DNA of 64,000 nt from Ensifer sp. IC3342 (GCF_020193655.1 NZ_JADYVE010000002.1:62001-126000); one strand, 5' to 3'; positions 17,438-26,675 are shown, counted from the stretch's first letter. Translations and numbers: made by a program. The notes: generated by a model from the sequence alone, not told the origin.

Positions 17438-18288
17438 GACGCGAACCACCCCAAACCATCGGCGACTACGCGCCACTCCTCTTCCCCGCGGCGATGCTCA
17501 CCATCTTTTTCGTTGTGCCCTTCGGTACGATGATCGCCGTGAGCTTTTTTCAGCGCCAGCAGGGCGGTTTTTATACACCGGCCTTCGTATTCGATAACTA
17601 CGGCCGTTTCCTTTCGGCCTTCTTCGGCGGCGTGCTCGGCTTCTCGCTCATGATGGCGATCGCAGTCGCCATCTGCTGCGTCGTGCTGGCGCTGCCCTTC
17701 ACCTACATGCTGACGCGGATGGCGCGCAGCGTCCAGGTTGTCTGGCTCGTCGCGCTGCTCTCGGTGCTCTCGCTCTCCGAGGTCATAATCGGTTTTGCCT
17801 GGTCGACGCTCTTCTCGCGCACGGCCGGGATCACCAACATCCTTGTTGCGCTCGGCCTTATGGGCGAGGCCAAGGCGCTGACCCCGAGCTTTGCGGCGGT
17901 GCTGACGGGCATGGTCTATCAGGCTTTCCCCTATACGGTGCTCGTATTGTTCCCCGCGCTCATCCGCCTCGATCCAACATTGACCGAGGCCGCGCGAACG
18001 CTTGGAGCCTCGCCGCTCAAGGCCTTCTTCACCGTCGTCGTTCCGGCGCTCAGGAACACGATCGTTGCAACACTCATCATGGTCTTCATCTTCGCCCTCG
18101 GGTCCTATCTGCTGCCGCAGCTTCTCGGCCGGCCACAGCACTGGACGCTGTCGGTGCTGATCACCGACCAGGCGATCTACCAGTCGAACATGCCTTTCGC
18201 CGCGGCGATGGCGGTGTTCCTCGTGCTGGTGACGCTCGGGCTGGTCGCCTTGACGGTGATTGCGGGACGAAGGGGGGAGGCCGCATGA
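17434..18288 (+). CDS. ABC transporter permease, PotB type
   Basis: This 284-residue protein starts at the ATG that overlaps the ATPase stop. It has about six membrane spans and the EAA loop that docks the ATPase (EAARTLGASPLKAFFTVVVP). It forms one half of the inner-membrane channel with the next gene product. A 4-base overlap with the following gene continues the coupling. Confidence 0.88.
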   Translation: MRREPPQTIGDYAPLLFPAAMLTIFFVVPFGTMIAVSFFQRQQGGFYTPAFVFDNYGRFLSAFFGGVLGFSLMMAIAVAICCVVLALPFTYMLTRMARSVQVVWLVALLSVLSLSEVIIGFAWSTLFSRTAGITNILVALGLMGEAKALTPSFAAVLTGMVYQAFPYTVLVLFPALIRLDPTLTEAARTLGASPLKAFFTVVVPALRNTIVATLIMVFIFALGSYLLPQLLGRPQHWTLSVLITDQAIYQSNMPFAAAMAVFLVLVTLGLVALTVIAGRRGEAA

Positions 18289-19085
18289 CGTCCATTTTCC
18301 GCAACTTCTATTTCTTCCTGATCGCGCTCTTCCTCGCGCTGCCGCTGATCGTGGTTGCCGGTGTGTCGATCAACGAAAAGCAGACGCTCGCCTTCCCGCC
18401 ACAGGGCTTTTCGACGTCCTGGTATGGCGAGATCTTCCTGAACCCCGAATGGCGAAACGCGCTGATGGCCTCGGTCACGCTTGCGGTGCTTTCGGCAGCG
18501 CTTGCCGTCGCCATTGCATTGCCGCTTGCCTGGTTCCTGTGGCGGCGAATAGCGCCCTGGGCCAACATCTTCCAGCTTCTGGGCGTCGCACCCTTCACGC
18601 TGCCACCGGTCATCACGGCGCTCGGGCTTCTCACCTTCTGGGCGACGGCCGGTTTCTACGGGCAGCCCTGGACTGCGGTCGTCAGCCACGCGATCTTCTT
18701 CGTGACGCTGCCGCTCGTCACCCTGTCCCTTGGTTTCACGTCGATCGATCGTTCACTGGTCGAGGCGGCCTCGACCATGGGCGCGGACGAGCGCACGGTG
18801 TTCCGCACCGTGGTGCTGCCGCTGATCCTGCCCTATGTCGTCTCGGGCTATGCCTTCGCCTTCGTGCTCTCGCTCAACGAATACATCGTCGCCTACATGA
18901 CCGTCGGCTTCACCATGGAGACGCTGCCGATCAAGATCTTCAACGCGCTGCGCTATGGCTACACGCCGACCATGGCCTCGGTGACGATCCTCTTCGTCAC
19001 GACGGCTGCGGTCATCTTCGGTCTCGTCGCCCGGTTCGGGGACCTGCCGAAGCTGCTCGGCGCCATGTCATCGGATGGCAAATGA
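18285..19085 (+). CDS. ABC transporter permease, PotC type
   Basis: This 266-residue protein has about six membrane spans and an EAA loop (EAASTMGADERTVFRTVVLP). It pairs with the upstream PotB-type permease. Overlaps of 4 bases on both sides tie it to that gene and to the downstream amidase gene. Confidence 0.88.
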   Translation: MTSIFRNFYFFLIALFLALPLIVVAGVSINEKQTLAFPPQGFSTSWYGEIFLNPEWRNALMASVTLAVLSAALAVAIALPLAWFLWRRIAPWANIFQLLGVAPFTLPPVITALGLLTFWATAGFYGQPWTAVVSHAIFFVTLPLVTLSLGFTSIDRSLVEAASTMGADERTVFRTVVLPLILPYVVSGYAFAFVLSLNEYIVAYMTVGFTMETLPIKIFNALRYGYTPTMASVTILFVTTAAVIFGLVARFGDLPKLLGAMSSDGK

Positions 19086-19867
19086 TGAAGCTTGCCGCTC
19101 TGCAGATGAAATCCGTTGGCGGTGACACCGCCGCCAATCTCGGCCGGATCGGCGGAGCGGCGGGGGAGGCGTCCCGCCAAGGCGCGACGCTGCTGGTCAC
19201 CCCCGAGCTCGGCATTACCGGCTACGGTGCCGGCGATGTGATCCGCGACATCGCCGAGCCCGCCGACGGCCCGATCGTGCGGCGATTGCAGCAGATTTCG
19301 GCCGAAGCGGGTATCGCGATCATCGCCGGCTTCGCCGAGCGGGAGGGCGATGCCGTCTACAACAGCGCCGTCTACGTCGACGGTTATGCTGTGCCGACGG
19401 TCTATCGTAAGTCGCATCTCTATGGGGACTACGAGCGCTCGCTGTTCACGCCGGCGGAACCGTCGACGCGCCTCTTCGAACACGAGGGCGTCAGGTGCGG
19501 CATGCTGATCTGCTACGACGTCGAGTTTCCGGAAAATGTCCGCCGGCTCGCGCTTGCCGGCGCTGATGCAGTGCTGGTGCCGACGGCGCTTCCAGCCGGC
19601 TGGTCGGGAACCTTCATCGCCGATCACATGATCCAGACAAGGGCGTTCGAGAATCAGCTTTTCGTCGCCTACATCAATCATTGCGGTTCCGATGCGATGT
19701 TTTCCTTTGCGGGTTCGTCGCGCATCGTTTCGCCGGACGGGCAACTCCTGGCGAAGGCCAATTCCGCAGACGAGACGCTGATCTTCGCCGAGATCGACCC
19801 GGAGCTGTTTGCCATATCGCGGTCGGAGAATACCTATCTCAGGGACCTACAGCGTCCGCGCCGGTAG
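19082..19867 (+). CDS. Carbon-nitrogen hydrolase (nitrilase superfamily amidase)
   Basis: This 261-residue protein starts at the ATG overlapping the permease stop (ATGATG, either is possible). The nitrilase catalytic triad is visible: Glu in TPELGITGYG, Lys in VYRKSHLYGDYE and Cys in GMLICYDVEFPE. It hydrolyses an amide or carbamoyl group. Position as the last gene of a polyamine-type importer operon points to an N-carbamoyl or omega-amide substrate, for example N-carbamoylputrescine or a guanidino-acid breakdown product. The fold alone does not fix the substrate. Confidence 0.85.
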   Translation: MMKLAALQMKSVGGDTAANLGRIGGAAGEASRQGATLLVTPELGITGYGAGDVIRDIAEPADGPIVRRLQQISAEAGIAIIAGFAEREGDAVYNSAVYVDGYAVPTVYRKSHLYGDYERSLFTPAEPSTRLFEHEGVRCGMLICYDVEFPENVRRLALAGADAVLVPTALPAGWSGTFIADHMIQTRAFENQLFVAYINHCGSDAMFSFAGSSRIVSPDGQLLAKANSADETLIFAEIDPELFAISRSENTYLRDLQRPRR

Positions 19868-19959
19868 ATCGTTCGCCTTTAGAGAACAATCTGTTCGCGT
19901 CGTTTCCTCTTTCTGGAGTGACGGGGCCGACCGATATTGTGCTCAACGAAATGCCCGCC

Positions 19960-20012
19960 TTACGGCGCCGCGCGTCCTATCAGACGCGCAAAGGCCACTG
20001 TAACGCATTGAA
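19960..20012 (+). repeat. RIME-like palindromic intergenic repeat (partial copy)
   Basis: TTACGGCGCCGCGCGTCC, then GACGCGCAAAGG and CACTGTAACGCATTGAA match the core of the copies at 44423 and 52638 in the same orientation. It ends two bases before the ribosome site of the dioxygenase gene at 20025. Confidence 0.65.
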
Positions 20013-20024
20013 CTGGAGGCAATC

Positions 20025-20978
20025 ATGAGCTTGCAACTGACCGGTATCCACCATCTCACGGCAATCACGGCCAACGCACCAGAAAACCTGCACTTCTATA
20101 CCAAAACGCTCGGACTGAGGCTGGTCAAGAAAACCGTCAATCAGGACGACACGACCGCCTATCATCTCTTCTATGCCGACGGGCAGGCAACGCCAGGCAC
20201 CGACCTGACGTTCTTCGACTGGCCCGTTGGCCGCGAGGGACGCGGCACGCACAGCATTTCGCGCACCGGGATGCGGGTCGGCAGCGCCGATAGCGTGAGA
20301 TGGTGGAAGCGTCGGTTTACCGAGCTGAACGTGCCCGCCGGCGAGGTCACGGAAATCGACGGCCGGACGTCGGTCGACTTCGAGGACGGCGAAGGCCAGC
20401 GCTTCCGGCTTCTGGACGATGGCGGACTTGCGCCGTCGCATCCTTGGGAAAGGAGCCCGGTTCCCGCCGAGCATCAGATCAAAGGCCTCGGTCCGATTAC
20501 GATCAGCGTGCCGGATATCACCAACACGGCGCTCGTGCTTACGCATGTCATGAACATGATGGACGTGCGCGCCTACGCCGCGCCTGACGGCGTGGGTGAA
20601 GTGCATGTCTTCTCGATGGGCGAGGGCGGTCCCGCCGCCGAGTTGCATGTCGCGGTTCAACCGGGCCTGCCACCGGCGCGCCAGGGTGCGGGCGGGGTGC
20701 ACCACGTCGCCTTCCGCACGCCGGACGTGGATGGGCTACATCAGTGGACCGAACGGCTGAACAGCTTCCGCCTGCCGTCGAGCGGCGAGATCGAGCGCTT
20801 CTATTTTCGTTCGCTCTATTTCCGCGAACCGAACGGCATCCTGTTCGAGATTGCGACCGACGGTCCCGGCTTTGCCGTCGACGAACCGATGGAAACGCTC
20901 GGCGAAAGCCTCTCACTGCCGCCGTTCCTGGAGTCTAAGCGGGCTCAGATCGAGGCAGGATTGAAGCCGTTGGAGTAA
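20025..20978 (+). CDS. VOC-superfamily ring-cleaving dioxygenase, MhqO-like
   Basis: This 317-residue protein contains two vicinal-oxygen-chelate (glyoxalase/bleomycin) modules. The start has GGAGG six bases upstream. Likely metal ligands are His in GIHHLTAIT at the N terminus, His in [11 protein letters not shown] and Glu in [12 protein letters not shown]. Length and layout match the hydroquinone-type dioxygenases (MhqO). It is a paralogue of the N-terminal part of the fusion protein encoded on the other strand at 21667-23223. A terminator follows it. Confidence 0.85.
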   Translation: MSLQLTGIHHLTAITANAPENLHFYTKTLGLRLVKKTVNQDDTTAYHLFYADGQATPGTDLTFFDWPVGREGRGTHSISRTGMRVGSADSVRWWKRRFTELNVPAGEVTEIDGRTSVDFEDGEGQRFRLLDDGGLAPSHPWERSPVPAEHQIKGLGPITISVPDITNTALVLTHVMNMMDVRAYAAPDGVGEVHVFSMGEGGPAAELHVAVQPGLPPARQGAGGVHHVAFRTPDVDGLHQWTERLNSFRLPSSGEIERFYFRSLYFREPNGILFEIATDGPGFAVDEPMETLGESLSLPPFLESKRAQIEAGLKPLE

Positions 20979-20982
20979 TTGC

Positions 20983-21016
20983 AAAGAAAGCCGGGCGTTG
21001 TTCCGGCTTTCTTTTT
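20983..21016 (+). terminator. Intrinsic terminator after the MhqO-like gene
   Basis: AAAGAAAGCCGG (20983-20994) pairs perfectly with CCGGCTTTCTTT (21003-21014) across an 8-base loop, and the T-run continues to 21016. It begins five bases after the stop. Confidence 0.88.
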
Positions 21017-21086
21017 GTCCTTTGACCGCTAGTTCTAGTGAGGAGGGGGCGACCGCTTATGCACAGACAAGAGGAAAAGAGCATTC

Positions 21087-21650
21087 ATGACGAAGATACT
21101 CGGCATATCGGGCAGTCTGCGGACGGCTTCCTTCAATACGGCGTTGCTGAAGGCGGCAAAGTCCGTCGCGCCCAACGATATCGAGTTCGAGACCGCGACG
21201 CTGCACGGCATTCCGCTTTACGACGGCGATGTGGAGGCTGAAAGCGGCGTCCCGGCCCCGGTGGCCGATCTCAAACAGAAGATCATTGCGGCGGACGGCG
21301 TGATCCTTTTCACGCCGGAGTACAACAACTCGATGCCCGGCGTTTTCAAGAACGCCATCGACTGGCTCAGCCGTCCGCCGGCCGATATCAAAAAGGTGTT
21401 CGGTTGCAGGCCCTTTGCGTTGGCCGGTGCATCCCCTGGGAACTTCGGCACGATTCTCAGTCAGAATGCCTGGCTTGCCGTGATGCGGACGCTCGGGGCG
21501 GATCTTTGGTCGGGCAAACGGTTGATGTTGCCGAAGGCCGCCACCTTGTTCGACAGCGAGGGGAAATTGACCGACGAGGAGACCAGGGAGCGGGTACGCG
21601 GCTTTGTCACGGCTTTCGCCGAGCATGTCGCGTCGACGAAGGCAAGATAA
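21087..21650 (+). CDS. NAD(P)H-dependent FMN reductase (flavodoxin-like fold)
   Basis: This 187-residue protein opens ILGISGSLRTASFNTALL, the phosphate-binding loop of the NADPH-dependent FMN reductase/ChrR/YieF family, and has FTPEYNNSMPGVFKNAIDW, which holds the flavin ring. It would reduce quinones, chromate or azo compounds with two electrons in the cytoplasm. It is preceded by a terminator and runs convergently into the dioxygenase-hydrolase fusion gene with 16 bases between stops. The neighbours suggest a quinone detoxification role. Confidence 0.86.
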   Translation: MTKILGISGSLRTASFNTALLKAAKSVAPNDIEFETATLHGIPLYDGDVEAESGVPAPVADLKQKIIAADGVILFTPEYNNSMPGVFKNAIDWLSRPPADIKKVFGCRPFALAGASPGNFGTILSQNAWLAVMRTLGADLWSGKRLMLPKAATLFDSEGKLTDEETRERVRGFVTAFAEHVASTKAR

Positions 21651-21666
21651 CGGGTTCAGCCCGGAA

Positions 21667-23223
21667 TCAGAGACCGGTTTCCGCCATCCAGCTGCGAATG
21701 GCTTCGACATCACCGTCACCGATACCGTGATGGGTGTCGATGTCCAGCGCCTTGAGCTTTGCGCCAGTGTGGGCGAGGACCTTTATCAGTGCCGGCGCAT
21801 ATTTGCCGTAGGGATCTTCCTTGCCCGTCAGCACCAGGACGTTTGCTCCCGCAAGATCGGGTGTCGGCGCATCTTCGAGCGCGGCCATTGCCCGCATCAT
21901 CACCACGTTGCTGATGAGGCCGGGGTAAAGCAGCATTACCGCAGCCAGCATGTTGGCGCCGTTCGAATAGCCGATGAAGATCGTCTTGTCGGGGGCAAGA
22001 CCGTAGCCCTCGCGCGCCCCCTCGACAAAGGCGACGAAGGCCTCTGCCTCCGAGCGGATGTCCTGCTGGTCGAAGGTCGTCATCGACAGGCGGCGGAACC
22101 AGCGAGGGAAACCTTCCTCGGTGCTTCGGCCACGCACTCCTAGCAAGGTAGCATGCGGATCGACCTGATGGCCGAAGGGAAGCATGTCTGTCTCGTTGCC
22201 GCCGCTGCCGTGCAAGAGCACGAAGGTGCGGTGGTTCGGTTCGTCCGGGTGATAGAAGCGGTGGATGAAAGGCAGGTCGCGCGGTGTCAGCCGCGGCTCG
22301 CCGGGCAGAGCGAATTGCGGAAGCTTCACCAAGGTCGCAGCCGCATCGGCTTCCGGGTGCGTTGGCAGAAACAACCTGGATCCGAGCGTGTCCGCCGGCT
22401 CATCGATCGCAAACCCTGGGCCGTCGGTCGCCAGCTCGTAGAGCGAGCCGCCCGGTTCACGCACATAAAGCGAGAAGAAATATTTCCGGTCGTGCGCGTT
22501 GGTGGCGCCGGCGTGCTCCTGCTCTAGGTCGGCGCGTACGGCAAGCACCGTTGCCTCATCCGGTGCGCGAAAGGCGATATGATCGATCGTGCCTGTGCCG
22601 GGCGCCGACGTCCAGAAGCCGGTGGCGTCGCGCACGTCGATGACGTCTCCGGATTTCGATGTGAAGCGCCGGATCGAGGCTGTTGCTCCGGTCTCCGAAT
22701 AGCCGAAATGATTTTGAAGGAAGTGGGCGGTTTCCTTTGGCTTCTCGGTGAGAATGGTCGCGCCGCGCAGCCGCCGGATCGCGTCCGTCTCCGGAATATC
22801 CCGGCTCGCCCATGGAGCAGGCTCGGCAAGCGCATTGGTTCCGACCAGTTTCACGATCACGCCGTCCGGATCCTTGAGACGCAGCACCGGCTCGCCGAAC
22901 TCCTGCGCAGGGCCGGTCGCCTGAATGTTGAATTGCAATGCGCGCGTCAGCCAGAAGCCGATGCTCTCCGGCGGGATGGCAAAGGCGATTTCGCTCGGCT
23001 GACCGTGGCCGACGCGTCCGGGCGAACCGTCTTCCCACATCAGGAAGGTGACGAGCGAACCCGGCGTTCCCACCGCATCGCCATAAAAGAGATGCAGTTG
23101 GTTTGGGTCCTCGTAGCCGCCGGTTCGCTTGACGAGGCGCAAGCCAAGGAAACCGACGTAGAAGTCGACATTTGCCTGCACTTTGCGGGCGATCAGTGTG
23201 ATGTGGTGGATGCCGCTGGTCAC
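21667..23223 (-). CDS. Fusion of MhqO-like ring-cleaving dioxygenase and MhqD-like alpha/beta hydrolase
   Basis: This 518-residue protein joins two enzymes that are usually separate. Residues 1-310 are a two-module VOC dioxygenase with likely metal ligands His7, His215 and Glu263 (IHHITL, TIDHIAF, LYELATDGPGF). Residues 330-518 are a phospholipase/carboxylesterase-type hydrolase with LLHGSGGNE, the nucleophile Ser420 in IGYSNGA, Asp470 in GKEDPYG and His in THHGIGDGD. In Bacillus, MhqO and MhqD are separate proteins of the quinone/diamide response. Cleavage of a hydroquinone ring and hydrolysis of the product could be coupled here. No frameshift is apparent and all triad residues are kept. 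Confidence 0.87.
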   Translation of the reverse strand: MTSGIHHITLIARKVQANVDFYVGFLGLRLVKRTGGYEDPNQLHLFYGDAVGTPGSLVTFLMWEDGSPGRVGHGQPSEIAFAIPPESIGFWLTRALQFNIQATGPAQEFGEPVLRLKDPDGVIVKLVGTNALAEPAPWASRDIPETDAIRRLRGATILTEKPKETAHFLQNHFGYSETGATASIRRFTSKSGDVIDVRDATGFWTSAPGTGTIDHIAFRAPDEATVLAVRADLEQEHAGATNAHDRKYFFSLYVREPGGSLYELATDGPGFAIDEPADTLGSRLFLPTHPEADAAATLVKLPQFALPGEPRLTPRDLPFIHRFYHPDEPNHRTFVLLHGSGGNETDMLPFGHQVDPHATLLGVRGRSTEEGFPRWFRRLSMTTFDQQDIRSEAEAFVAFVEGAREGYGLAPDKTIFIGYSNGANMLAAVMLLYPGLISNVVMMRAMAALEDAPTPDLAGANVLVLTGKEDPYGKYAPALIKVLAHTGAKLKALDIDTHHGIGDGDVEAIRSWMAETGL

Positions 23224-23300
23224 CGTCTTGTCCTTCCGCGCTTCAACTGCACACCGCGCCTAAGCCTGGGTACTGGGGCCTGGCCACGTCAGTGGATCCG

Positions 23301-24158
23301 TCAGTCTTTTTTGCCGGCGAGGAAGGACCTGAAGGCTTCGCCGTGGTCCGGATGCCAGCGCGAAAGCGGTGGCCGGTTCTCAACGATGTCGCCCGCCGCC
23401 CACAGGATGCGCTTTTCATCCGTCGAGCGGGCGACCTCGTTGTCCGGGCAGAGAATATAGAAGTCGCCGCGTTCGAGGCTTTCCATCATGAAGTCCACGG
23501 TCTGCTCCGGAGTCCAGGCACCCGCTGGCTTCTCGGTCCGTCCGTGGGCGGTCAGCGACGTATAGACGAAGCCGGGGATGAAGAGGTGCGCAGCGACCTT
23601 GCAGCCCTCGGTGTTGCGCAGTTCATGCTGCAGCGCCTCGGTGAAGACCTTCACCCCGGCCTTCGAGACATTGTAGGCCGGATCGCCGGGCGGCGTGGTG
23701 ATGCCCTGTTTCGAGCCGGTATTGATGATCAGCCCCGGTTCGCCTTGGGCAATCATCGCGGGCGCGAAAATACGCGAGCCGTTGATGACACCCCAGAGAT
23801 TGACGGCGATCACGGCTTCCCAGTTTTCCAGCGGGCCGAACATCGAACTGCCCGGCTGGATGCCGGCATTGTTCATCAACACATGCACATGGCCGAAGCG
23901 TTCGCGTACCGAGCGCGCCAGCGCCACGAGATCGTCCGGCCGCGAGACGTCCGTGGCAATTGCGGCGACATCGCTAGCCCCACCCGCGGCAACCTTTGCC
24001 ACCTCGGCCGCAGCCGCCTGCAAGCGCTCACCGGGCAGGTCGGCAAGGACAACCTTCAGCCCGAGGCCAGCGAAACGCTTGGCCGCGGCAAGTCCGATGC
24101 CAGAGGCAGCTCCGGTGATGACGGCGACATGGTTTTTTGCAATGGCGGCGTAGGACAT
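23301..24158 (-). CDS. Short-chain dehydrogenase/reductase (SDR)
   Basis: The start chosen is the ATG at 24158 (MSYAAIAKNHVAVITG), with GGGGATC upstream. A longer frame to 24314 lacks the family's N-terminal look. The 285-residue protein has the cofactor loop TGAASGIGLAAAKR, LMNNAGIQ, and the active-site Ser in NTGSKQG and YNVSK Tyr/Lys. It oxidises or reduces an alcohol/carbonyl with NAD(P)(H). It lies 77 bases downstream (minus-strand upstream side) of nothing obviously co-transcribed and is followed by the fusion gene, so shared transcription is possible. Confidence 0.85.
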   Translation of the reverse strand: MSYAAIAKNHVAVITGAASGIGLAAAKRFAGLGLKVVLADLPGERLQAAAAEVAKVAAGGASDVAAIATDVSRPDDLVALARSVRERFGHVHVLMNNAGIQPGSSMFGPLENWEAVIAVNLWGVINGSRIFAPAMIAQGEPGLIINTGSKQGITTPPGDPAYNVSKAGVKVFTEALQHELRNTEGCKVAAHLFIPGFVYTSLTAHGRTEKPAGAWTPEQTVDFMMESLERGDFYILCPDNEVARSTDEKRILWAAGDIVENRPPLSRWHPDHGEAFRSFLAGKKD

Positions 24159-24338
24159 GGCGTAGATCCCCGTTGATGGCGGAAAGTTCCGAAAGAGATA
24201 GAGCGGCGCGCCTGCCAAGTCCATCGCAATCACCGGCCAACCGGCTTGTGAAACATCTGAAATGTCATCGCTTTCCAGCAAGCGTCCGTCCCCACGAGCG
24301 CGAGTGCTGGTCAAAGCGCTACGGCGAGTCGGTGACTG

Positions 24339-25154
24339 TCAGGGCTTGCCGCGGGCGACGAACCACGGATTGGCAAAATCGCTGTCTTGGCGCTGATTGC
24401 GCTTGCCGTAGGTGAGCGGCGTGCCTTCCATGGTCAGCGTCTCGCCGCCGGCTGCGCGCAGGATGGCGTCTCCGGCCGCGGTGTCCCATTCCATAGTGCG
24501 GCTGAAGCGCGGGTAGATGTCGGCAAGCCCTTCCGCCAGCAGGCAGAATTTCAGCGATGAGCCCACAGCCTCATAGTCGGTAATGCCGTGATCGGCGAGG
24601 TAAGCGATCGTCTCTGCGCTGTTGTGCCAGCGACTGGTCAGCGCCACCGGCCGGTCGCCGCAGATGCGGCAGCCGATAACCGCCTGAGGACCGGCAATGC
24701 GATCCCCCTCGATCAAAGCCTTCTTCGCCTTCCCGGCAGCCGCCGAATAGAGGATTCCAAGCGCCGGCGCATAGACCACGCCGGCAACCGGCACTCCCTT
24801 CTCGATCAATGCGATATTGACGGTGAAATCACTGCTGCGGCCGACGAACTCCTTGGTGCCGTCCAAGGGGTCAACGAGAAAGAAGGGCTTTCCGGAAATG
24901 TCTGGGACGTGCCCGGCGGTAGCGGCTTCTTCGGCGATGACGGGAATGTCTGGGAAGTTCGCCGCGAGATCGGTGACGATTATGCGTTCGGCGCTGTGGT
25001 CCGCGTCGGTAACGGGTGAAGTATCGGCTTTGTAGCTGACGGCCGGCCCGGCATTGTAAATGTCCAGGATCGCCCTTCCGGCCGCGAGCGCCGATCTTTC
25101 CAATGTTTCCAGCATCGCCATTCTTCTTTTCCGCGCCATCGCTCCGATTCGCAT
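24339..25154 (-). CDS. cysQ: 3'(2'),5'-bisphosphate nucleotidase, CysQ family
   Basis: This protein of up to 271 residues belongs to the inositol-monophosphatase superfamily. The metal and phosphate motifs are IAEEAA, FFLVDPLDGTKEFV and, near the C terminus, MEWDTAAGDAIL. CysQ removes the 3' phosphate of adenosine 3',5'-bisphosphate (and PAPS), protecting sulfur assimilation. Several in-frame ATGs exist near the N terminus (residues 1, 6, 12 and 14). Residue 12 or 14 fits the family better, which would put the start at 25121 or 25115. Confidence 0.85.
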   Translation of the reverse strand: MRIGAMARKRRMAMLETLERSALAAGRAILDIYNAGPAVSYKADTSPVTDADHSAERIIVTDLAANFPDIPVIAEEAATAGHVPDISGKPFFLVDPLDGTKEFVGRSSDFTVNIALIEKGVPVAGVVYAPALGILYSAAAGKAKKALIEGDRIAGPQAVIGCRICGDRPVALTSRWHNSAETIAYLADHGITDYEAVGSSLKFCLLAEGLADIYPRFSRTMEWDTAAGDAILRAAGGETLTMEGTPLTYGKRNQRQDSDFANPWFVARGKP

Positions 25155-25346
25155 GAGACGGGCGGAATACCGATAGCCTTCCTCCCTTCATACTCAAGTG
25201 TGCCCCTTTGCCGCAATCGCAGAAGCTCTCGGCGTGCTGCCAGAAAGGCGCGTCACGGCGGCATTTTGCAGCCGCAAGGGGTCTTGCATCTTTGCGTTGC
25301 GCTTTGCTTATGCAAAGGTGGCCGCGCAAATGAACTGGATGCCTTC

Positions 25347-26597
25347 ATGCGCTATTCCGCATTCTCGATCGTCAAGAACGCTCTTTCCGGAAATCTGAAA
25401 TGGAAGCCGCAATGGCGACAGGCCGAGCCGAAATCGCATTATGATGTGATCATCGTCGGCGGCGGCGGTCATGGCCTCGCGACGGCCTACTATCTCGCCA
25501 AGGAATTCGGAGTCAAAAACGTCGCCGTGCTGGAGAAGGGTTATCTTGGCTCCGGGAATGTCGGGCGAAACACGACGATCGTGCGTTCCAACTACATGCT
25601 GCCGGGCAACGAGCCGTTCTACGAATTCTCGATGAAGCTTTGGGAAGGGCTGGAGCGGGAGCTGAACTATAACGTGATGCTGTCGCAGCGCGGCGTCATC
25701 ATGCTCTACCACAGCGACGGTCAACGCGACGCTTATATCCGGCGCGGCAACGCCATGTGGATGGAAGGCGTGGCGGCCGAGCTGATCGAGCGCGATCAGT
25801 TGAAGAAGATGATTCCCTTCCTCAACTACGACCACGCCCGCTATCCGATCCTCGGCGGGCTCCTGCAGCGCCGCGCCGGTACCGCCCGGCACGACGCGGT
25901 CGCCTGGGGATATGCGCGCGGCGCCGACCGGCACGGGGTCGATATCATCGAACACTGCGAGGTGACCGCGATCCGCCGGGAGAATGGCGTCGTCACCGGG
26001 GTCGACACGACCAAGGGATTCATCGGCTGCGGCAAGCTTGCGCTGGCGGCTGCGGGCAACAGCTCCCGCGTCGGTGAGATGGCGGATCTCAAACTGCCGA
26101 TCGAAAGTCACGTGCTGCAGGCCTTCGTCACCGAAGGGCTGAAGCCCTGTATCGATCACGTGATCGTCTATGGCGGCGGACACTTCTATATCTCGCAGTC
26201 CGACAAGGGCGGTCTCGTATTCGGGGCAGAGATCGACGGTTACACCTCCTATGCCCAACGCGGAAACCTCGCGACAGCCGAGCATGTGATGGAGGAGGGG
26301 GTGGCGATGATCCCCGGCCTCTCGCGCGTCCGGGTCCTGCGCTCCTGGGCGGGAGTGATGGACATGAGCATGGACGGATCGCCGATCATCGACCGCACGC
26401 CGATCGACAATCTCTATCTGAACTGCGGCTGGTGCTACGGCGGCTTCAAGGCCACGCCCGCATCGGGTTACTGCTTTGCTCACCTGATCGCCAAGAACGA
26501 CACACATCCAGTCGCACGTTTCCTGAGGCTTGACCGCTTTGCCCGCGGCTATGTCGTCGACGAGGCCGGTGCCGGTCCGCAACCCAATCTTCACTAA
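25347..26597 (+). CDS. soxB: Sarcosine oxidase beta subunit
   Basis: The start chosen is the ATG at 25347 (MRYSAFSIV), giving 416 residues, the usual SoxB length. The frame is open for 49 codons upstream but without family similarity. The FAD motif VIIVGGGGHGLATAYYLAKEFG is at about residue 33. SoxB holds the flavins and oxidises sarcosine (N-methylglycine) to glycine. The released methylene passes to tetrahydrofolate on the alpha subunit. It is the first gene of soxBDAG. Confidence 0.94.
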   Translation: MRYSAFSIVKNALSGNLKWKPQWRQAEPKSHYDVIIVGGGGHGLATAYYLAKEFGVKNVAVLEKGYLGSGNVGRNTTIVRSNYMLPGNEPFYEFSMKLWEGLERELNYNVMLSQRGVIMLYHSDGQRDAYIRRGNAMWMEGVAAELIERDQLKKMIPFLNYDHARYPILGGLLQRRAGTARHDAVAWGYARGADRHGVDIIEHCEVTAIRRENGVVTGVDTTKGFIGCGKLALAAAGNSSRVGEMADLKLPIESHVLQAFVTEGLKPCIDHVIVYGGGHFYISQSDKGGLVFGAEIDGYTSYAQRGNLATAEHVMEEGVAMIPGLSRVRVLRSWAGVMDMSMDGSPIIDRTPIDNLYLNCGWCYGGFKATPASGYCFAHLIAKNDTHPVARFLRLDRFARGYVVDEAGAGPQPNLH

Positions 26598-26646
26598 TAG
26601 AAGCGACGAACCGCTCATTCCCGTACGGTCGCATTTTCGAATCAAC

Positions 26647-26664
26647 TGGACCCGCCCGGGTCCA
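26647..26664 (+). other. Short stem-loop between soxB and soxD
   Basis: TGGACCC (26647-26653) pairs with GGGTCCA (26658-26664) across a four-base loop, just ahead of the soxD ribosome site (AAGGA). It could influence soxD translation or stabilise the soxB message. Its role is inferred. Confidence 0.4.
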
Positions 26665-26675
26665 AGGACAAGACG

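Noticed and set aside
18260-19081. Upstream extension of the nitrilase frame through the PotC-type permease gene
   Set aside because: The first 270 codons are out of frame with a clear permease. The nitrilase fold begins at the ATG overlapping the permease stop.
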